A model generated the notes under the pieces. That model was not told the DNA's origin. It searched no databases and was given only the letters and a program-made list of their open reading frames with translations. Both the position numbers and the translations under genes were made by a program. A DNA stretch of 64,000 nt. Origin: Variovorax sp. IB41 (GTDB lineage: Bacteria > Pseudomonadota > Gammaproteobacteria > Burkholderiales > Burkholderiaceae_C). Below are positions 18,216-26,944 of the stretch, piece by piece (position 1 is the stretch's first letter; each line of letters opens with the position of its first letter). Where the stretch lies: the NCBI RefSeq assembly GCF_016405905.1, contig NZ_JAEFCB010000003.1, positions 124,001 through 188,000 of the forward strand, written 5' to 3'.

Positions 18216-19703
18216 TCATTTGTGGCCGCCACCGCTCGAATAGCCCCCGTACGAGCCGCCCGAGCTGCGGTAGCCGCTCGAGGAACCGCCACGGCCGCTG
18301 CAGGTGCTCAGGATGATCAAGAGGATGATGATGACGACGATGATCAGGATGATCGTGCCGCAGCCCATGCCGGACGCGGCGCTCACCGGCAACGCGTCGC
18401 CGCGCTTGAACATGTCCTTCTTGGCATCGAGCTTGAAGGCGGTCGCGACCACGCCGCTGTCCAGCTTGATGCCCGACGACCAGGTCAGCTCGTTGGCCGA
18501 GCGCTCCATCGACAGCAGCGCCGGGCCGCTGGCGAAATCGCGGTTGAAGGTCTTCTGCCCGCGCTCGACCTGCCAGTAGAACTCGCCCGCCACGTAGGTG
18601 GTCTCGGCGTTGTAGGCGTACTGCTGCTGGTAGCGCTTGCTCAGATAAGTGGCGGTGCTGCCGTTCTCGGCCATCACCGGCGCGCCGGTGGTCGGCTTGA
18701 CCATGCTCCAGCCGTCCTCGGCATCGACCAGGAAACTGAAGCCGCGCTTCTGGTTGAAGAGCAGGTACTCGTCCCAGCCGAAGTGCTCGTCGTCGCCGGG
18801 CTCCACGCCCATGCGGTGCTGGAAGCCCACCACCTGCCACTGCGCGCCCTGCAACTGGCCCATGGTGCCCAGGGCGATGAGCGGTCGCACCGGCTCTTCC
18901 TGTGTCGCGTGCTTGAGTTCGCCGCCGATGCCCTGCGACAAGTCGATGATGCTGTTGCACGAACGGCAGGTGATGCTCTTGCTGTCGGCCAGGTTGACGG
19001 TGACCGGCGAGCCGCAGTTGGGGCAGTTGAAGCTGCGGCCCTTTTCGTCTTTCGCGGACTCCTCGCGCAGGCCTGCAAGTTGCAGGTCTTCCAGCTGCAC
19101 CGAGCGGCCGAGGTAGGCGCTGGGCTTGGCGGTGCCGTAGTCGATGCTGAGCACCAGCCCCTTGTCGTTGCGCAGCTCGACCATCGCGAACGGCCGGCCG
19201 AGATCGGGCAGGTGCGGCAGCTCGCCCTGCGCGGAGGTGAGCGCGACCTGCTCGTTCGAGGTGACGGTGTAGCTCTGGCCGGCGAAGGCGCTGGTGGCGC
19301 CCACGCGCAGGTCGACCGGCGGCGGCGCGGTGCGCTGCAGGTCGAAGGGCAGCGCGAAGACGTAGGCGCCGTTGTCCTCGCTCAGGATGGCGGTGCGCTC
19401 GTCGTCGAGCGCGGCGATCCATTCGGTCCAGCGGCCGCCGGGGTAGGTGTATTGCAGCCGGCCGATCAGCGTGAAGGGCTTGTCCTGGATGCGGCCGATG
19501 GCAAAGAGCTGCAGCGGGCTGAAGTCGTCGAACAGCTCCGCCATCTTGCCGGTGCGCGCGAGCGTCTCGCCCTGGCGCACGACGGTGCTCTGGCAGTAGG
19601 GACAGACCGCGTGCGTCGATTGCGCCGAGCGGAATTCGACCGGCGCGCCGCAGCCGGGGCAGGGCGCGCGGTAGTAGCGTTGGTTGCCGGTTTCCTCAGC
19701 CAT
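18216..19703 (-). CDS. DUF4178 protein with two zinc ribbons and a Gly/Ser-rich tail
   Basis: A 495-residue protein. Residues 15-37 form a first zinc ribbon (CPGC ... CPYC) and the middle carries a second (CPNCG ... CRSCN). These alternate with two DUF4178-type beta domains containing WTEWI and WDEYLLF motifs. Near the C-terminus is one hydrophobic helix (GTIILIIVVIIILLIILS) followed by a tail of Gly, Ser and Tyr ending GGGHK. It is therefore a cytoplasmic protein with a C-terminal membrane anchor and a disordered outer tail. The ATG at 19703 was preferred to the adjoining GTG at 19706. It lies between the SPFH gene and the DUF350 gene. Molecular activity unknown. Confidence 0.86.
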   Translation of the reverse strand: MAEETGNQRYYRAPCPGCGAPVEFRSAQSTHAVCPYCQSTVVRQGETLARTGKMAELFDDFSPLQLFAIGRIQDKPFTLIGRLQYTYPGGRWTEWIAALDDERTAILSEDNGAYVFALPFDLQRTAPPPVDLRVGATSAFAGQSYTVTSNEQVALTSAQGELPHLPDLGRPFAMVELRNDKGLVLSIDYGTAKPSAYLGRSVQLEDLQLAGLREESAKDEKGRSFNCPNCGSPVTVNLADSKSITCRSCNSIIDLSQGIGGELKHATQEEPVRPLIALGTMGQLQGAQWQVVGFQHRMGVEPGDDEHFGWDEYLLFNQKRGFSFLVDAEDGWSMVKPTTGAPVMAENGSTATYLSKRYQQQYAYNAETTYVAGEFYWQVERGQKTFNRDFASGPALLSMERSANELTWSSGIKLDSGVVATAFKLDAKKDMFKRGDALPVSAASGMGCGTIILIIVVIIILLIILSTCSGRGGSSSGYRSSGGSYGGYSSGGGHK

Positions 19704-19734
19704 CACGGCCGCCGGCAGCAGATGCAGTTAAGGG

Positions 19735-19824
19735 GAATGCCGTGGAACCGGCTGCGCCGGGCCACAGGCATTGCCCCCTGCAAGGGGGAGGGAGAAGCGA
19801 CACGAAGTGCGCGAAGCCTGGGGG
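19735..19824 (+). repeat. Dispersed repeat copy B
   Basis: Contains GGAACCGGCT-GCGCCGGGCC, then a CCCCC...GGGGG hairpin core, then GAAGCGACACGAAGTGCG and AGCCTGGGGG. The last G abuts the stop codon of the SPFH gene (19825). It occupies nearly all of the gap between the SPFH and DUF4178 genes. It matches copies E (42292) and F (49014) along its whole length. Confidence 0.85.
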
Positions 19825-20874
19825 TTAGACCAGCTTCTTGAGCAGTTCGGCCTTCTTGGCGTCGAACTCTTCCTGCGTAAGGATGCCCTTGGTCTTGAGC
19901 TCGCCGAGCTTCTCGAGCGTGGTCATCACGTCGACGGGGCTCACCACGGCCACGGCGGGTTGCTGCTGCGTTGCCGCGGCCTGGGCGGCCGCATTCGGGC
20001 TCAGGCCCTGGGCGAGGTTCTGCGCCAGCACCTGGCCGAGCGCCACGCCGGCGCCCAGGCCCATCGCGTCGCCGGCGATGCCGCCGCCGTTGGCCGCGCC
20101 TTCGGCGAATTTCGGAATCGCCTGCGCCGTCTGGTACTGCATGAACTTGCCCATGTCGTTGCCGACCATGCCCATGCCGATCTTCTGGTCGAGGATCTTC
20201 TGCAGCTCTTCGGGCAGCGAGACGTTCTGCACCGTGATGTTCTCGAGCTTGATGCCGATCTTCTCGAACTCGGGCACGAGCTGCGCGGCGAGCGCCTGCG
20301 CAAACTGGATCTGGTTGGCCGCGAGATCGAGGAAGGGCACGCCGCTGGACGCGATGGCATTGCTGATGTTCTGCAGCACGAGGCCGCGCAGCTGGCCGTC
20401 CAGGTCGGCCACGCTGTAGATGTCGCGCGTGCCGGAGATCTCGGTGTGGAACAGCTTGGCATCCCCGATGCGGAAGCTGTAGTTGCCGAAGGCCCGCAGG
20501 CGCACGGCGCCGAAGTCCTTGTCGCGGATGGTGATCGGCTGGGGCGTGCCCCACTTCTGGTCGACCTGCTGGCGGGTGCTGAAGAAGTAGACGTCGCTCT
20601 TGAAGGGGGACTCGAAGAGCTTGTCCCAGTTCTTCAGGTACGTGAGCACGGGCAGCGTCTGCGTCGTGAGCTTGTACATGCCGGGGCCGAACACGTCGGC
20701 CACCTTGCCTTCGTTGACGAACACGGCCACCTGCGACTCGCGAACGGTGAGCGAGGCGCCGTTCTGGATTTCCATCTCGGCCATCGGGAACCGCCAGGCC
20801 AACGTGCCATCGCCGGTCTCGGTCCACTGGATGATGTCGATGAACTGTTTCTTGATGAAATCCATCAGGGCCAT
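19825..20874 (-). CDS. SPFH domain protein with C-terminal SHOCT domain (YdjI/virion-core-like)
   Basis: A 349-residue protein. Residues about 40-260 form an SPFH/Band-7-like domain of the kind annotated as 'virion core protein' or YdjI (QVAVFVNEGKVADVFGPGMY, then RLRAFGNYSFRI). Next is a Gly/Ala/Gln-rich linker, and the last 30 residues are a SHOCT domain (KLGELKTKGILTQEEFDAKK), a short oligomerisation or targeting helix pair. SPFH proteins organise membrane microdomains. The ATG at 20874 has GAGGAG 5 bases upstream. It is the first gene of the leftward DUF4178/DUF350 run and is divergent from maeB. It probably acts with the downstream membrane proteins. Confidence 0.87.
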   Translation of the reverse strand: MALMDFIKKQFIDIIQWTETGDGTLAWRFPMAEMEIQNGASLTVRESQVAVFVNEGKVADVFGPGMYKLTTQTLPVLTYLKNWDKLFESPFKSDVYFFSTRQQVDQKWGTPQPITIRDKDFGAVRLRAFGNYSFRIGDAKLFHTEISGTRDIYSVADLDGQLRGLVLQNISNAIASSGVPFLDLAANQIQFAQALAAQLVPEFEKIGIKLENITVQNVSLPEELQKILDQKIGMGMVGNDMGKFMQYQTAQAIPKFAEGAANGGGIAGDAMGLGAGVALGQVLAQNLAQGLSPNAAAQAAATQQQPAVAVVSPVDVMTTLEKLGELKTKGILTQEEFDAKKAELLKKLV

Positions 20875-21005
20875 GGTTGCTCCTCTACGAGTTTTTTCAG
20901 GTTTTGTCCGAGCGGTGGATATTGCCACATCGTCTTGACAGCGCCCCGTGCTTTTGGTCATGCCTCGCACCGGCCATGCGGCGTATGGCTTTACGAACCG
21001 AGGTC

Positions 21006-21011
21006 TACAAT
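21006..21011 (+). promoter_or_regulatory. Possible -10 element of maeB
   Basis: TACAAT lies 40 bases before the maeB start codon in the 177-base gap shared with the divergent SPFH gene. No good -35 sequence is found at the right spacing. Weak evidence. Confidence 0.25.
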
Positions 21012-21051
21012 CGGCGCCCCCAGAAGAAGCGCCACCAGGAGCTACAGGCAC

Positions 21052-23400
21052 ATGTCCGATTCGACCCCTTCGACCTCATCGACTCCCACGCCCGAAGACA
21101 AGCGCGCCGAGCTGCGCCGTGCCGCCCTCGAGTACCACGAGTTTCCCGTCCCCGGCAAGATCGCCATCGCGGCGACCAAGCAGATGGTCAACCAGCGCGA
21201 CCTGTCGCTGGCCTACTCGCCCGGCGTGGCCGCGCCCTGCGAGGAAATCGTCAAGGACCCGCTGAACGCCTTCAAGTACACCTCGCGCGGCAATCTCGTG
21301 GGCGTCATCAGCAACGGCACCGCGGTGCTCGGCCTGGGCGACATCGGCGCGCTGGCGTCCAAGCCTGTGATGGAAGGCAAGGGCGTTCTCTTCAAGAAGT
21401 TTGCCGGCGTCGACGTGTTCGACATCGAGATCGACGAGAAGGACCCGGTCAAGCTGGTGGAGATCATCGCTTCGCTGGAGCCCACCTTCGGCGCCATCAA
21501 CCTGGAAGACATCAAGGCCCCGGACTGCTTCTACGTGGAGCGCGAGCTGCGCAAGCGCATGAAGATCCCTGTGTTCCACGACGACCAGCACGGCACGGCC
21601 ATCACCGTGGCGGCAGCCATGGTCAACGGCCTGAAGGTGGCCGGAAAGAACATCGCCGACGTCAAGCTGGTCACCTCGGGCGCGGGCGCCGCGGCGCTGG
21701 CCTGTCTGAACCTGCTGCTCAAGGTGGGCCTCAAGCGCGAGAACGTGTTCGTCACCGACCTGGCCGGCGTGGTCTACGAAGGCCGCGAAGAGCTGATGGA
21801 CGACGACAAGCGCCAGTACATGCAGAAAACCGAGCTGCGCAAGCTCGCGCAGGTGATCGTCGGTGCCGACGTGTTCCTGGGCCTCTCGGCCGGTGGCGTG
21901 CTCAAGCCCGAGATGGTCGCCAGCATGGCGGCCAAGCCGGTGATTTTCGCGCTGGCCAACCCGAACCCCGAGATCGCCCCCGAAGACGCGCACGCAGTGC
22001 GCCCCGACGTGATCATGGCCACGGGCCGTACCGACTATCCGAACCAGGTCAACAACGTCCTGTGCTTCCCGTACATCTTCCGCGGCGCGCTCGACTCCGG
22101 CGCGACCACGATCACCGACGAGATGGAAATCGCCGCGGTTCACGCGATTGCCGATCTGGCGCAGGCCGAGCAGAGCGAACGCGTGGCTGCCGCGTACGTC
22201 GGTGAAAAGCTGTCCTTCGGCCCCGAATACCTGATTCCGAAGCCCTTCGATCCGCGTCTCATGATGAAGATCGCGCCGGCGGTGGCCAAGGCGGCCGAGG
22301 AAAGCGGTGTGGCAACGCGTCCGATCAAGGACATGGATGCCTACCGCGACAAGCTGCAGAACTTCGTCTATGCCTCGGGCACGACGATGAAGCCGATCTT
22401 CGAAGCGGCCCGCCGGGCGCAGAAAAAACGCGTGGCGTACTGCGAGGGCGAGGAAGAACGCGTGCTGCGCGCCGCGCAGATCGTGGTCGACGAAGGCATC
22501 GCGCGCCCGACACTGATCGGCCGCCCGGCCGTCATCGCGCAGCGCATCGAGAAGTTCGGCCTGCGCCTGAAGGAAGAGCTGGACTACGACATCGTCAACG
22601 TCGAGCAGGACCACCGCTACCGCGATTTCTGGCAGACCTACCACCGCATGACCGAGCGCAAGGGCCAGACGGTGCAGACCGCCAAGATCGAGATGCGCCG
22701 CCGCCTCACGCTGATCGGCGCGATGCTGCTGCACAAGGACGAGGTCGACGGCATGATCTGCGGCACCTGGGGCACCACACTGATCCACCTGCACTACATC
22801 GACCAGGTGATCGGCAAGCGCCCTGGCGGCTGCGAGAGCACCCCGCAGGACGTGCCGGTGTACGCCTGCATGAACGGCCTGCTCTTGCCGGACCGCCAGG
22901 TGTTCCTGGTCGACACGCACGTCAACTACGACCCCTCGCCCGAGGAACTGGCCGAGATCACGACGATGGCGGCCGAGGAAATGATGCGCTTTGGCTTGAA
23001 GCCCAAGGCGGCGCTGCTGTCGCATTCGAACTTCGGCACCAGCAACGAGCCCAGCGCCATCAAGATGCGCAAGACGCTCGACCTGCTGCGCGTCCAGGCG
23101 CCCTGGCTCGAAGTGGACGGCGAAATGCACGGCGACGTGGCGTTGGACAGCAAGCAGCGCGCGGTCGTCATGCCGCACAGCGCGCTGGCGGGCGATGCCA
23201 ATCTGTTGGTTTTTCCGAACATCGACGCGGCCAATATTTCGTACAACCTGCTCAAAACTGCAGCAGGCGGCAACATCGCCATCGGCCCGGTCCTGCTCGG
23301 CGCGGCCAAACCTGTGCACATTCTCACGGCCAGCGCGACTGTTCGGCGCATCGTGAACATGACAGCCTTGACAGTGGCCGACGCAAACGCCGAGAGATAG
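21052..23400 (+). CDS. maeB: NADP-dependent malic enzyme with phosphotransacetylase-like domain
   Basis: A 782-residue cytoplasmic enzyme that oxidatively decarboxylates malate to pyruvate with NADP+. The malic enzyme half occupies about residues 1-430 ([29 protein letters not shown], dinucleotide loop [21 protein letters not shown]). The C-terminal half is the phosphate acetyltransferase-like domain that in MaeB is regulatory, binding acetyl-CoA. The length fits MaeB (about 760 residues). The ATG at 21052 follows AGGAG with 8-base spacing, whereas the open frame upstream is a shadow of the divergent SPFH gene. It is monocistronic, with hairpins after the stop. Confidence 0.96.
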   Translation: MSDSTPSTSSTPTPEDKRAELRRAALEYHEFPVPGKIAIAATKQMVNQRDLSLAYSPGVAAPCEEIVKDPLNAFKYTSRGNLVGVISNGTAVLGLGDIGALASKPVMEGKGVLFKKFAGVDVFDIEIDEKDPVKLVEIIASLEPTFGAINLEDIKAPDCFYVERELRKRMKIPVFHDDQHGTAITVAAAMVNGLKVAGKNIADVKLVTSGAGAAALACLNLLLKVGLKRENVFVTDLAGVVYEGREELMDDDKRQYMQKTELRKLAQVIVGADVFLGLSAGGVLKPEMVASMAAKPVIFALANPNPEIAPEDAHAVRPDVIMATGRTDYPNQVNNVLCFPYIFRGALDSGATTITDEMEIAAVHAIADLAQAEQSERVAAAYVGEKLSFGPEYLIPKPFDPRLMMKIAPAVAKAAEESGVATRPIKDMDAYRDKLQNFVYASGTTMKPIFEAARRAQKKRVAYCEGEEERVLRAAQIVVDEGIARPTLIGRPAVIAQRIEKFGLRLKEELDYDIVNVEQDHRYRDFWQTYHRMTERKGQTVQTAKIEMRRRLTLIGAMLLHKDEVDGMICGTWGTTLIHLHYIDQVIGKRPGGCESTPQDVPVYACMNGLLLPDRQVFLVDTHVNYDPSPEELAEITTMAAEEMMRFGLKPKAALLSHSNFGTSNEPSAIKMRKTLDLLRVQAPWLEVDGEMHGDVALDSKQRAVVMPHSALAGDANLLVFPNIDAANISYNLLKTAAGGNIAIGPVLLGAAKPVHILTASATVRRIVNMTALTVADANAER

Positions 23401-23409
23401 GCCATTCGG

Positions 23410-23443
23410 CGAAAGTGGACGCTGACTTAGCGGCCCACTTTCG
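23410..23443 (+). terminator. First hairpin downstream of maeB
   Basis: CGAAAGTGG (23410-23418) pairs perfectly with CCACTTTCG (23435-23443), with a further inner pairing GCT/AGC. It starts ten bases past the maeB stop. No U-tract follows, so it may stabilise the 3' end, with termination at the next hairpin. Confidence 0.5.
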
Positions 23444-23449
23444 CTTCTT

Positions 23450-23486
23450 GCGACTGCTCAAACTTTGGGCAGTCGCTTGCTATTTT
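23450..23486 (+). terminator. Intrinsic terminator downstream of maeB
   Basis: GCGACTGC (23450-23457) pairs with GCAGTCGC (23469-23476), followed by TTGCTATTTT. This gives an 8-bp stem with an 11-base loop and a T-rich tail, a plausible Rho-independent terminator for maeB. Confidence 0.6.
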
Positions 23487-23582
23487 GGCCAGCGTGGTGC
23501 ACACTCGCGGGCTTGAATTTGCGGGTTAACCCCGAGGTTGAGCGCAATTCGAACCCCCCGCTCTTTTCTCTTGTGGTGTCCC

Positions 23583-23996
23583 ATGGCGGCTTACGCCTCG
23601 ATCACGTCCTCTGTCTCAAAGTTTGCGCTCACCAGCTTGATGCTGTTGGCGTTGACGACCGGGGCCGAGGCTCGCGGATGGTTCGGCGCAGGAAAAACGT
23701 CCGCTGAGGAATCGATTGCACTGACCGACCTTCCGGTACAGGGCCAGCGAACCTATCAGGCCATCTTGAACGGTGGCCCCTTCCGGTACGAAAAGGACGG
23801 CACCGTATTTGGCAATCGTGAGCGTCTTCTGCCGCCGGCACGGCGCGGCCACTACCGGGAGTACACGGTGACGACACCGGGCGCTCGCAACCGGGGTGCC
23901 CAGCGAATCATCTGCGGCGGCGAGCAGCGCACGACACCCGAGGCCTGCTGGTACACGGCAGACCACTATGCAAGTTTCAGACGGATTGCGCCATGA
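23583..23996 (+). CDS. Exported guanyl-specific ribonuclease of the barnase/RNase T1 family
   Basis: A 137-residue protein with a Sec signal peptide of about 28 residues (start MAAYASITSS, hydrophobic SLMLLALTTG, cleavage near AEA-RG), leaving a barnase-sized mature domain. Microbial guanyl RNase signatures are present: GTVFGNRERLLPP, then YREYTVTTPG with the catalytic Glu, RGAQRIICGG with the catalytic Arg, and YTADHYASF with the catalytic His. It should cleave RNA after G, outside the cell or in the periplasm. The next gene is a barstar inhibitor, overlapping by ATGA. I chose the ATG at 23583; a TTG at 23538 would only lengthen the leader. No strong ribosome site precedes either. Confidence 0.88.
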   Translation: MAAYASITSSVSKFALTSLMLLALTTGAEARGWFGAGKTSAEESIALTDLPVQGQRTYQAILNGGPFRYEKDGTVFGNRERLLPPARRGHYREYTVTTPGARNRGAQRIICGGEQRTTPEACWYTADHYASFRRIAP

Positions 23997-24472
23997 GCGA
24001 TGAAAACGACCTGAGCGGCGCCCCCAAGCGCCCCGAAGAAATGATGATGACTATGGAAAGACCAGCGGAGATGACCTTATCCCTTCGTGCCGTACGCCCG
24101 AACATCGTGCAATCGATCCGCGCGTTCCGCGTGAACGACCTGCAGGACGCCGCCAACGCGGCCGGCCAGCACTTCCTGTACGCCAACCTGGGCAACGCCC
24201 AGACCAAGCAGGACGTGCTCGACCTGATCGCCCAGCAGTTCACCTTCCCGGCGCACTTCGGCAAGAACTTCGACGCGCTGTACGACTGCATGACCGACCC
24301 GTTGCATAAATCGGGCCCGCAGCCAGGTTTTGTCATCGTGCTCGAGCAGATCCCGGCCAACGCCAAGTTCGACAAGGAAGCGCGCGAGCAGCTGCTCGAC
24401 ATCTTCCGGGACGCTTCGGATTACTGGGGCGACCGCAAGGTCCCCTTCCGGTGCTTCTATTCTTTTCTGTAG
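23993..24472 (+). CDS. Barstar-family ribonuclease inhibitor
   Basis: A 159-residue cytoplasmic protein whose C-terminal 90 residues are a barstar domain. The motif FPAHFGKNFDALYDCMTD aligns with the barnase-binding helix of barstar, including the two acidic residues (DALYD) that plug the RNase active site. An extension of some 60 residues, Met- and Glu-rich at first, precedes the domain. The start overlaps the RNase stop (ATGA, 23993-23996), so inhibitor and toxin are made together, which should protect the cytoplasm from unexported enzyme. An internal ATG could give a shorter, standard-sized barstar. Confidence 0.9.
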   Translation: MSDENDLSGAPKRPEEMMMTMERPAEMTLSLRAVRPNIVQSIRAFRVNDLQDAANAAGQHFLYANLGNAQTKQDVLDLIAQQFTFPAHFGKNFDALYDCMTDPLHKSGPQPGFVIVLEQIPANAKFDKEAREQLLDIFRDASDYWGDRKVPFRCFYSFL

Positions 24473-24696
24473 CCCGTTCTGCATCTACCAGCCAAGCAGA
24501 ACGGGCGAACGAGGCTCAGCCGAACGCTGAAACCCTCGATGGCATCGAAGTGAACCCCAACGCCGCCGCAACGGCCGCCGCCAGCACCGAGCCGGCCGGC
24601 GAAAAAATGCCGACCGACAAACTGGTCGACGTGTCGCCGCTGGCGCTGCGCATGAGCAGCCCCTTCAACGCGGGGTACTGGCTGGCCGCCGCTTGA
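24451..24696 (+). CDS. Hypothetical small protein downstream of barstar
   Basis: An open frame of 81 codons from a GTG at 24451 that overlaps the barstar 3' end, or about 30 codons from an ATG at 24607. Codon use in the second half is strongly GC3-biased like real genes here. The C-terminal segment (LVDVSPLALRMSSPFNAGYW) looks protein-like, while the front is low-complexity Ala/Asn/Glu. An intrinsic terminator follows 20 bases after the stop, so the region is probably transcribed with the RNase pair. No family recognised; the start is uncertain and it may not be a gene. Confidence 0.4.
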   Translation: MLLFFSVARSASTSQAERANEAQPNAETLDGIEVNPNAAATAAASTEPAGEKMPTDKLVDVSPLALRMSSPFNAGYWLAAA

Positions 24697-24716
24697 TTGC
24701 AGCAACCGCCTGAATG

Positions 24717-24745
24717 AAAAAAGCCCGTCGACGACGGGCTTTTTT
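24717..24745. terminator. Bidirectional terminator between the barstar locus and rsmA
   Basis: Six A residues, GCCCGTC, a 3-base loop, GACGGGC, then six T residues: a near-perfect palindrome working on both strands. The rsmA stop codon begins inside the T-tract (24745-24747), so the terminator abuts the gene on that strand. Confidence 0.9.
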
Positions 24746-25509
24746 CATGGGGGAACGGCCTGGGCCAGTGCGACGTATTCGGCCACCGGCACTTCCTCGG
24801 CGCGCCGCTGGGGGTCGAACGCCCCCTCGAAGCCATGCGTCTCCAGCCATTTGCCCAGCGTGTGCCGCAGGATCTTGCGGCGCTGGCTGAAGGCCACCTG
24901 CACGATCTCGCCCAGCCGCGCGGCATCGACCACCGGCGGCTGCGCCAGCGGCACCATCCGCACCACGGCGCTGTCCACGCGCGGCGGCGGATCGAAGCTC
25001 TCGGGCGGCACGAAGAGCACGTTTTGCATGTCGTAGCGCCACTGCAGCATCACGCTCAGGCGGCTGTAGTCCGACGTGGCGGGCCTGGCCACCATGCGGT
25101 CGATCACTTCCTTTTGCAGCATGAAGTGCTGGTCCGCGATCAGGTGGGCAAAGCCCAGCAGGTGGAACAGGATCGGCGTGGAGATGTTGTAGGGCAGGTT
25201 GCCCACCACGCGCAGCGGCTTCGGCGCGGCCTTGGCCGCGAGTTCGGCGAAGTCCACCTTCAGCACATCGGATTCGATGACCTCCAGCTGCGGGTGCTCG
25301 CGCAGCCGCTTGGCCAGGTCGCGGTCGAGCTCGATGACCGTCAGGCGCCCGAGCCGCTCGACCAGCGGCTGCGTGAGCGCCGCGAGCCCCGGCCCGATCT
25401 CGACCATCGCATCGCCGGGCTGCGGCGCGATCTCGTGAACGATCGCATCGATGATCCCGCCGTCGGACAGGAAATGCTGCCCGAACCGCTTCCTGGCGAT
25501 GTGTGCCAT
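24745..25509 (-). CDS. rsmA: 16S rRNA dimethyladenosine transferase
   Basis: A 254-residue methyltransferase (KsgA) that dimethylates two adjacent adenosines near the 3' end of 16S rRNA during 30S maturation. Diagnostic stretches are KRFGQHFL at the N-terminus, the SAM site [11 protein letters not shown], the acidic ELDRDL and the catalytic NLPYNIS. Start 25509 gives the canonical N-terminus. It follows surA by 4 bases, in the usual surA-ksgA order, but pdxA, which lies between them in many proteobacteria, is absent. Confidence 0.96.
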   Translation of the reverse strand: MAHIARKRFGQHFLSDGGIIDAIVHEIAPQPGDAMVEIGPGLAALTQPLVERLGRLTVIELDRDLAKRLREHPQLEVIESDVLKVDFAELAAKAAPKPLRVVGNLPYNISTPILFHLLGFAHLIADQHFMLQKEVIDRMVARPATSDYSRLSVMLQWRYDMQNVLFVPPESFDPPPRVDSAVVRMVPLAQPPVVDAARLGEIVQVAFSQRRKILRHTLGKWLETHGFEGAFDPQRRAEEVPVAEYVALAQAVPP

Positions 25510-25513
25510 CGGA

Positions 25514-26923
25514 TCAGGACTGCGGCGGGTCGCGGTATTCCACGTAGGCGCGCGCGCGCACTTCCTGCACCCAGGTGGTGAAGGCTTCCTCGACGCGCTG
25601 TTCGCGCAGCACATTGCGCGCGGCCTCGCGCTGCTCGGTCTGCGTGAGCTTGGAATCGCGGCGCCCGACCACCTGGATCAGGTGCACGCCGAAGCGCGAC
25701 ACGACAGGATCGCTGATCTGGCCCGGCGACAGCCGGTCCATGGCTTCCTCGAACTCGGGCACGAACTGGCCGGGGCGCGACCAGCCGAGATCGCCGCCTT
25801 CCTTGGCGCTCGCGTCCTGCGAGTTGTCGCGCGCCAGGCCCGCGAAGTCGGCCGTGCCGGCCTGCACGCGGCGCTTGAATTCCGCCAGCTGCGCCACCGC
25901 CTGCGCCGTGGTGCGCTTGGGGTCGTTGAGCAGCAGGATGTGGCGCACCTGGGTCTGCGTGACGGTTGCGTCCAGCGAGCCGATCTGCGCCTTGGCCAGC
26001 ACCTTGAGCACATGGAAGCCGGCGCTGGAGCGGACCGGGCCGGCAATGCCGTTCAGCCCCGTCGATTGCACCGCGTCGACGAACAGCGGCGGGTAGCGAT
26101 CGGCGGTGCGCATGCCGATGGCGCCGCCGTTGGCGCGGTCGGGCGAATCGGAGTTCTCCCGCACCAGCTTGGCGAAGTCCTCGCCCGAACGGGCGCGATC
26201 GGCGATGCCCTGCGCCTTCTTCTGCGCGGCGGCCACCTGGGCGTCCGTGGCGTTCTCGGGGAGGGCGACGAGCACCTGCGCGAGATTGAGGTTCTGCAAG
26301 GCCGCATTCTTGGTGGTCGAGTTGCGCTGGTCGCGCAGGTACTCGTCGGCCTCGGTGTCGCTGATCTTGACCTTCGACTCGACTTCGCGGTCGCGAAGGC
26401 GCGTGAGCAGCAGCTGGTCGCGCAGGTCGTTGCGGAAGTCCGCGAGCGCGATGCCCTCGGCCGCCACGCGGCGGCGCAGCTCGACCAGGCTGATCTCGTT
26501 CTGGCGCGCCACGGTCTGTTCGGCCTGATCGATCGCCACGTCGTCGACCTTGATGCCGCCTTCCTTGGCCAGCTGCAGCTGCGCGCGCTCGGAGATCAGG
26601 CGCTCCAGCACCAGGCGCGTGAGCTCGCCGCGCGGCACGCGTTCCGCATCGGGGTTCTCCTTGAGCAGGCGCGTCACCCGCGACTGCACGTCGGTGTTGG
26701 TGATCGGCTCGGAGTTGACCAGCGCCACGATGAATTCAGCCGCCCGCTGCACGGGCGCCGCCGTCGGCGCGGCCGGGGCGCGCTGCACCGGCGGGGGCCC
26801 CAGTCGCGGACCGGCGCGCATGATGTCCGTGATGCCGCTGCCAGAGCGAAAGCCCTGCGCACCCGACGTTGCGGCCATTGCCGCAAGGCAGCCCAGGGTG
26901 ATGATGGAACGGATGTGTTTCAT
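25514..26923 (-). CDS. surA: Periplasmic chaperone and peptidyl-prolyl isomerase SurA
   Basis: A 469-residue periplasmic chaperone escorting outer-membrane proteins to the BAM machine. A signal peptide ([20 protein letters not shown], cleavage near GAQ) is followed by the SurA N-domain (about 65-190). Two parvulin domains come next, the second being best preserved ([34 protein letters not shown]). It lies between lptD and rsmA in one leftward run, which makes sense because LptD is a main SurA client. A proline-rich stretch after the signal peptide makes it longer than E. coli SurA (428). Confidence 0.95.
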   Translation of the reverse strand: MKHIRSIITLGCLAAMAATSGAQGFRSGSGITDIMRAGPRLGPPPVQRAPAAPTAAPVQRAAEFIVALVNSEPITNTDVQSRVTRLLKENPDAERVPRGELTRLVLERLISERAQLQLAKEGGIKVDDVAIDQAEQTVARQNEISLVELRRRVAAEGIALADFRNDLRDQLLLTRLRDREVESKVKISDTEADEYLRDQRNSTTKNAALQNLNLAQVLVALPENATDAQVAAAQKKAQGIADRARSGEDFAKLVRENSDSPDRANGGAIGMRTADRYPPLFVDAVQSTGLNGIAGPVRSSAGFHVLKVLAKAQIGSLDATVTQTQVRHILLLNDPKRTTAQAVAQLAEFKRRVQAGTADFAGLARDNSQDASAKEGGDLGWSRPGQFVPEFEEAMDRLSPGQISDPVVSRFGVHLIQVVGRRDSKLTQTEQREAARNVLREQRVEEAFTTWVQEVRARAYVEYRDPPQS

Positions 26924-26944
26924 GGCGTTGCTCAGTCAGTCGTC

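Noticed and set aside
20877..22205. Second long frame overlapping maeB on the plus strand
   Set aside because: Arg-rich out-of-frame translation of maeB.
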